DNA of 64,000 nt from Edaphobacter acidisoli (GTDB lineage Bacteria; Acidobacteriota; Terriglobia; Terriglobales; Acidobacteriaceae). The notes beneath the pieces are model-generated. The model was not told where the DNA came from. It saw nothing but the letters and a program-made list of their open reading frames with translations, and searched no databases. Shown here one piece after another: positions 62,890 through 64,000 of this stretch (its first letter is position 1; every line of letters begins with the position of its first letter). The stretch lies in NCBI RefSeq assembly GCF_014642855.1, contig NZ_BMJB01000001.1, positions 1-64,000 of the forward strand, read 5' to 3'. Position numbers and translations under genes: made by a program.

Positions 62890-63732
62890 TTAGCCGCCGA
62901 GGTCGAGGAGATGGACTTTGGAGAGCGGCTGGCCGAGGAAGTTGGAGCCGAGGCGCTGGAATTTTTCGATGGAGTCGGTGGCGTAGAAGGTGCAGGTGGG
63001 GCTGGTCTCTTGCGGCTTCCGGTTGGGGAAGTGGGTGGCTATGGCTTGTGCTGTGGTGCGGGCGGTGGCCTGGGCTGAGTCGATGATGGTGAGCGGGTGG
63101 CCGAGCGAGCTGAGGACGCGGGCGATGGCTGGTTCGATCAGTGGGTAGTGGGTACAGCCGAGCAGGAGCGTTCTGGCTTCGGGCGCTTCGGTGAGGGCTT
63201 CGGTGAGGTAGATTTTGATGACTTCGTCAGTGACGGGGTGGTTCGTCCAGCCTTCTTCAACCAGCGGCACGAGCAGGGGGCAGGCTTTTTCGGTGGCTTT
63301 GAGACCGAGTGAGTGGAGGGCGTGCGCGTAGGCGTGGGACTGGATGGTGGCCTGGGTGGCGAGGACGAGGACTTGGCCCTGAGAGGCGGCGAGGGCGGCT
63401 TCGGCTCCGGGTTGGATGACGCCGATGACCGGAATGGGCATTGCGTGGCGGATGTCGTCGAAGGCGAGCGCGGTGGCGGTGTTGCATGCGATGACAAGCA
63501 GGTCCGCGCCTTGCTCGTGCAGGTAGCGGGCGCTGGAGACGGCGTAGCGGGCGATGGTCTCGTGCGACTTGGAGCCGTAGGGCAGGCGCGCGGTGTCGCC
63601 GAGGTAGATGTAGCGTGCGCCGGGGATGAGCGGGAGCAGCTCGCGCAGGACGGTGAGTCCGCCGAAGCCGGAGTCGAAGACGCCGATGGTGAGTGTGTCT
63701 GTGAGCTTGTCTGTCAGCTTGTCTGCGGGCAT
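62890..63732 (-). CDS. murI: Glutamate racemase
   Basis: MurI supplies D-glutamate for peptidoglycan. The 280-residue enzyme has IGVFDSGFGGLTVLRE with the first Asp and Ser, VIACNTATALAFD with the first catalytic Cys, and LLLGCTHYPLI with the second. Its start lies 4 nt after the stop of the GerMN-type gene, so they form one operon. Confidence 0.96.
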   Translation of the reverse strand: MPADKLTDKLTDTLTIGVFDSGFGGLTVLRELLPLIPGARYIYLGDTARLPYGSKSHETIARYAVSSARYLHEQGADLLVIACNTATALAFDDIRHAMPIPVIGVIQPGAEAALAASQGQVLVLATQATIQSHAYAHALHSLGLKATEKACPLLVPLVEEGWTNHPVTDEVIKIYLTEALTEAPEARTLLLGCTHYPLIEPAIARVLSSLGHPLTIIDSAQATARTTAQAIATHFPNRKPQETSPTCTFYATDSIEKFQRLGSNFLGQPLSKVHLLDLGG

Positions 63733-63736
63733 GTTC

Positions 63737-64000
63737 TCAGTTGTTGGCTGGTTGTTGGTTGCTGGTGGATGTGTCGGAGGTGGAGTAGGTGCGGGTGAGG
63801 TCGGCGTGGCCGGCGAGGGTTTCGCGGGGTTGGCCGTCGACGAGGAAACGGACTTCGGTGACGCGCGGGAATGCGGCGTGGAGGGTTTGAACGATGGAGC
63901 GGATGGTGAGGTCTTCGACCTGGATGCCGCTGGGATGTTTGTCGCAGAAGGTGCTGGTGAGGTTGACGATGGCCATCTCGGATTTGTCGGTGGTGTGGAC
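63737..64000 (-). CDS. GerMN-domain protein, C-terminal part
   Basis: This is the 3' end of a gene that continues past the window edge. The visible 88 codons hold EMAIVNLTSTFC, IRSIVQTLHAAFPRVTEVRFLVDGQ and ETLAGHADLTRTY, the usual end of a GerMN (spore germination/sporulation-like) domain. In non-spore-formers such lipoproteins often sit next to murI and rph. The N-terminus and any signal peptide are not visible. It stops 4 nt before murI. Confidence 0.8.
   Translation of the reverse strand, partial: VHTTDKSEMAIVNLTSTFCDKHPSGIQVEDLTIRSIVQTLHAAFPRVTEVRFLVDGQPRETLAGHADLTRTYSTSDTSTSNQQPANN

Overview
The window looks like chromosomal DNA of a soil Acidobacteriota of class Terriglobia (the Granulicella/Terriglobus/Edaphobacter type). 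The basis is high-GC coding, a VWA protein of the acidobacterial kind, an Oar-like TonB-dependent receptor, a TIGR03118 protein, a fused-subunit 2-oxoacid:ferredoxin oxidoreductase, and several families of dispersed intergenic stem-loops. The genus is inferred; no 16S or tRNA gene was seen. There is no prophage, IS element or CRISPR array. Most genes are housekeeping, and the interest lies in regulatory DNA and in oddities of single genes.

Layout: 1-9.4 kb holds a membrane protein, lon, a possibly frameshifted membrane protein, a DUF488/DUF6321 pair, moaD with an abnormal 3' end, a radical SAM protein and a DyP peroxidase. 9.6-12.3 kb holds a PAS-GGDEF protein and an orphan PAS-PAS histidine kinase. 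12.5-24 kb is rplA-rplJ-rplL-rpoB-rpoC, closed by a strong bidirectional hairpin; RpoB carries an eight-cysteine insertion whose first half matches the RpoC zinc site. 24-38 kb is mixed: secreted propeller protein, SRPBCC, ROK kinase, VOC protein, GGDEF-EAL protein, VWA protein, thioredoxin, YihY, pyruvate kinase, a PmoA-like/Gfo-Idh-MocA pair and a PEP-CTERM protein. 38-44.8 kb is mutL, a winged-helix protein with a repetitive basic tail, cmk, a cold-shock gene with a long leader, and a secreted protein. 44.8-49.1 kb is korBA and a glutaryl-CoA-dehydrogenase-like gene. 49.4-58.1 kb, all on the minus strand, is an MFS transporter, a TonB receptor, a YeiH-type sulfate exporter with a tiny membrane protein, and PEP carboxykinase. 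58.2-64 kb is a double SGNH esterase, DinB, fabI, EVE, a secreted hydrolase, murI and the end of a GerMN protein.

The best candidate for an undescribed system is at 54.3-56.2 kb. A 29-residue ORF with ten cysteines starts 7 nt after a promoter-like TTGACT-N17-TAGGTT and is followed by a terminator-like hairpin, a 41-residue membrane peptide and the sulfate exporter gene. A second short ORF ending in SCCCRP lies just upstream of the TonB receptor. I read this as cysteine- or sulfur-responsive attenuation controlling an exporter and an outer-membrane receptor. The ORFs, promoter spacing and hairpins are visible in the sequence; their regulatory role is inference.

Other leads: a moaD whose C-terminal Gly-Gly is buried because a dispersed repeat replaced its stop region; a bipartite promoter-like element shared by the window start and the EVE gene; several probable leaderless genes; and a long structured rplL-rpoB spacer.
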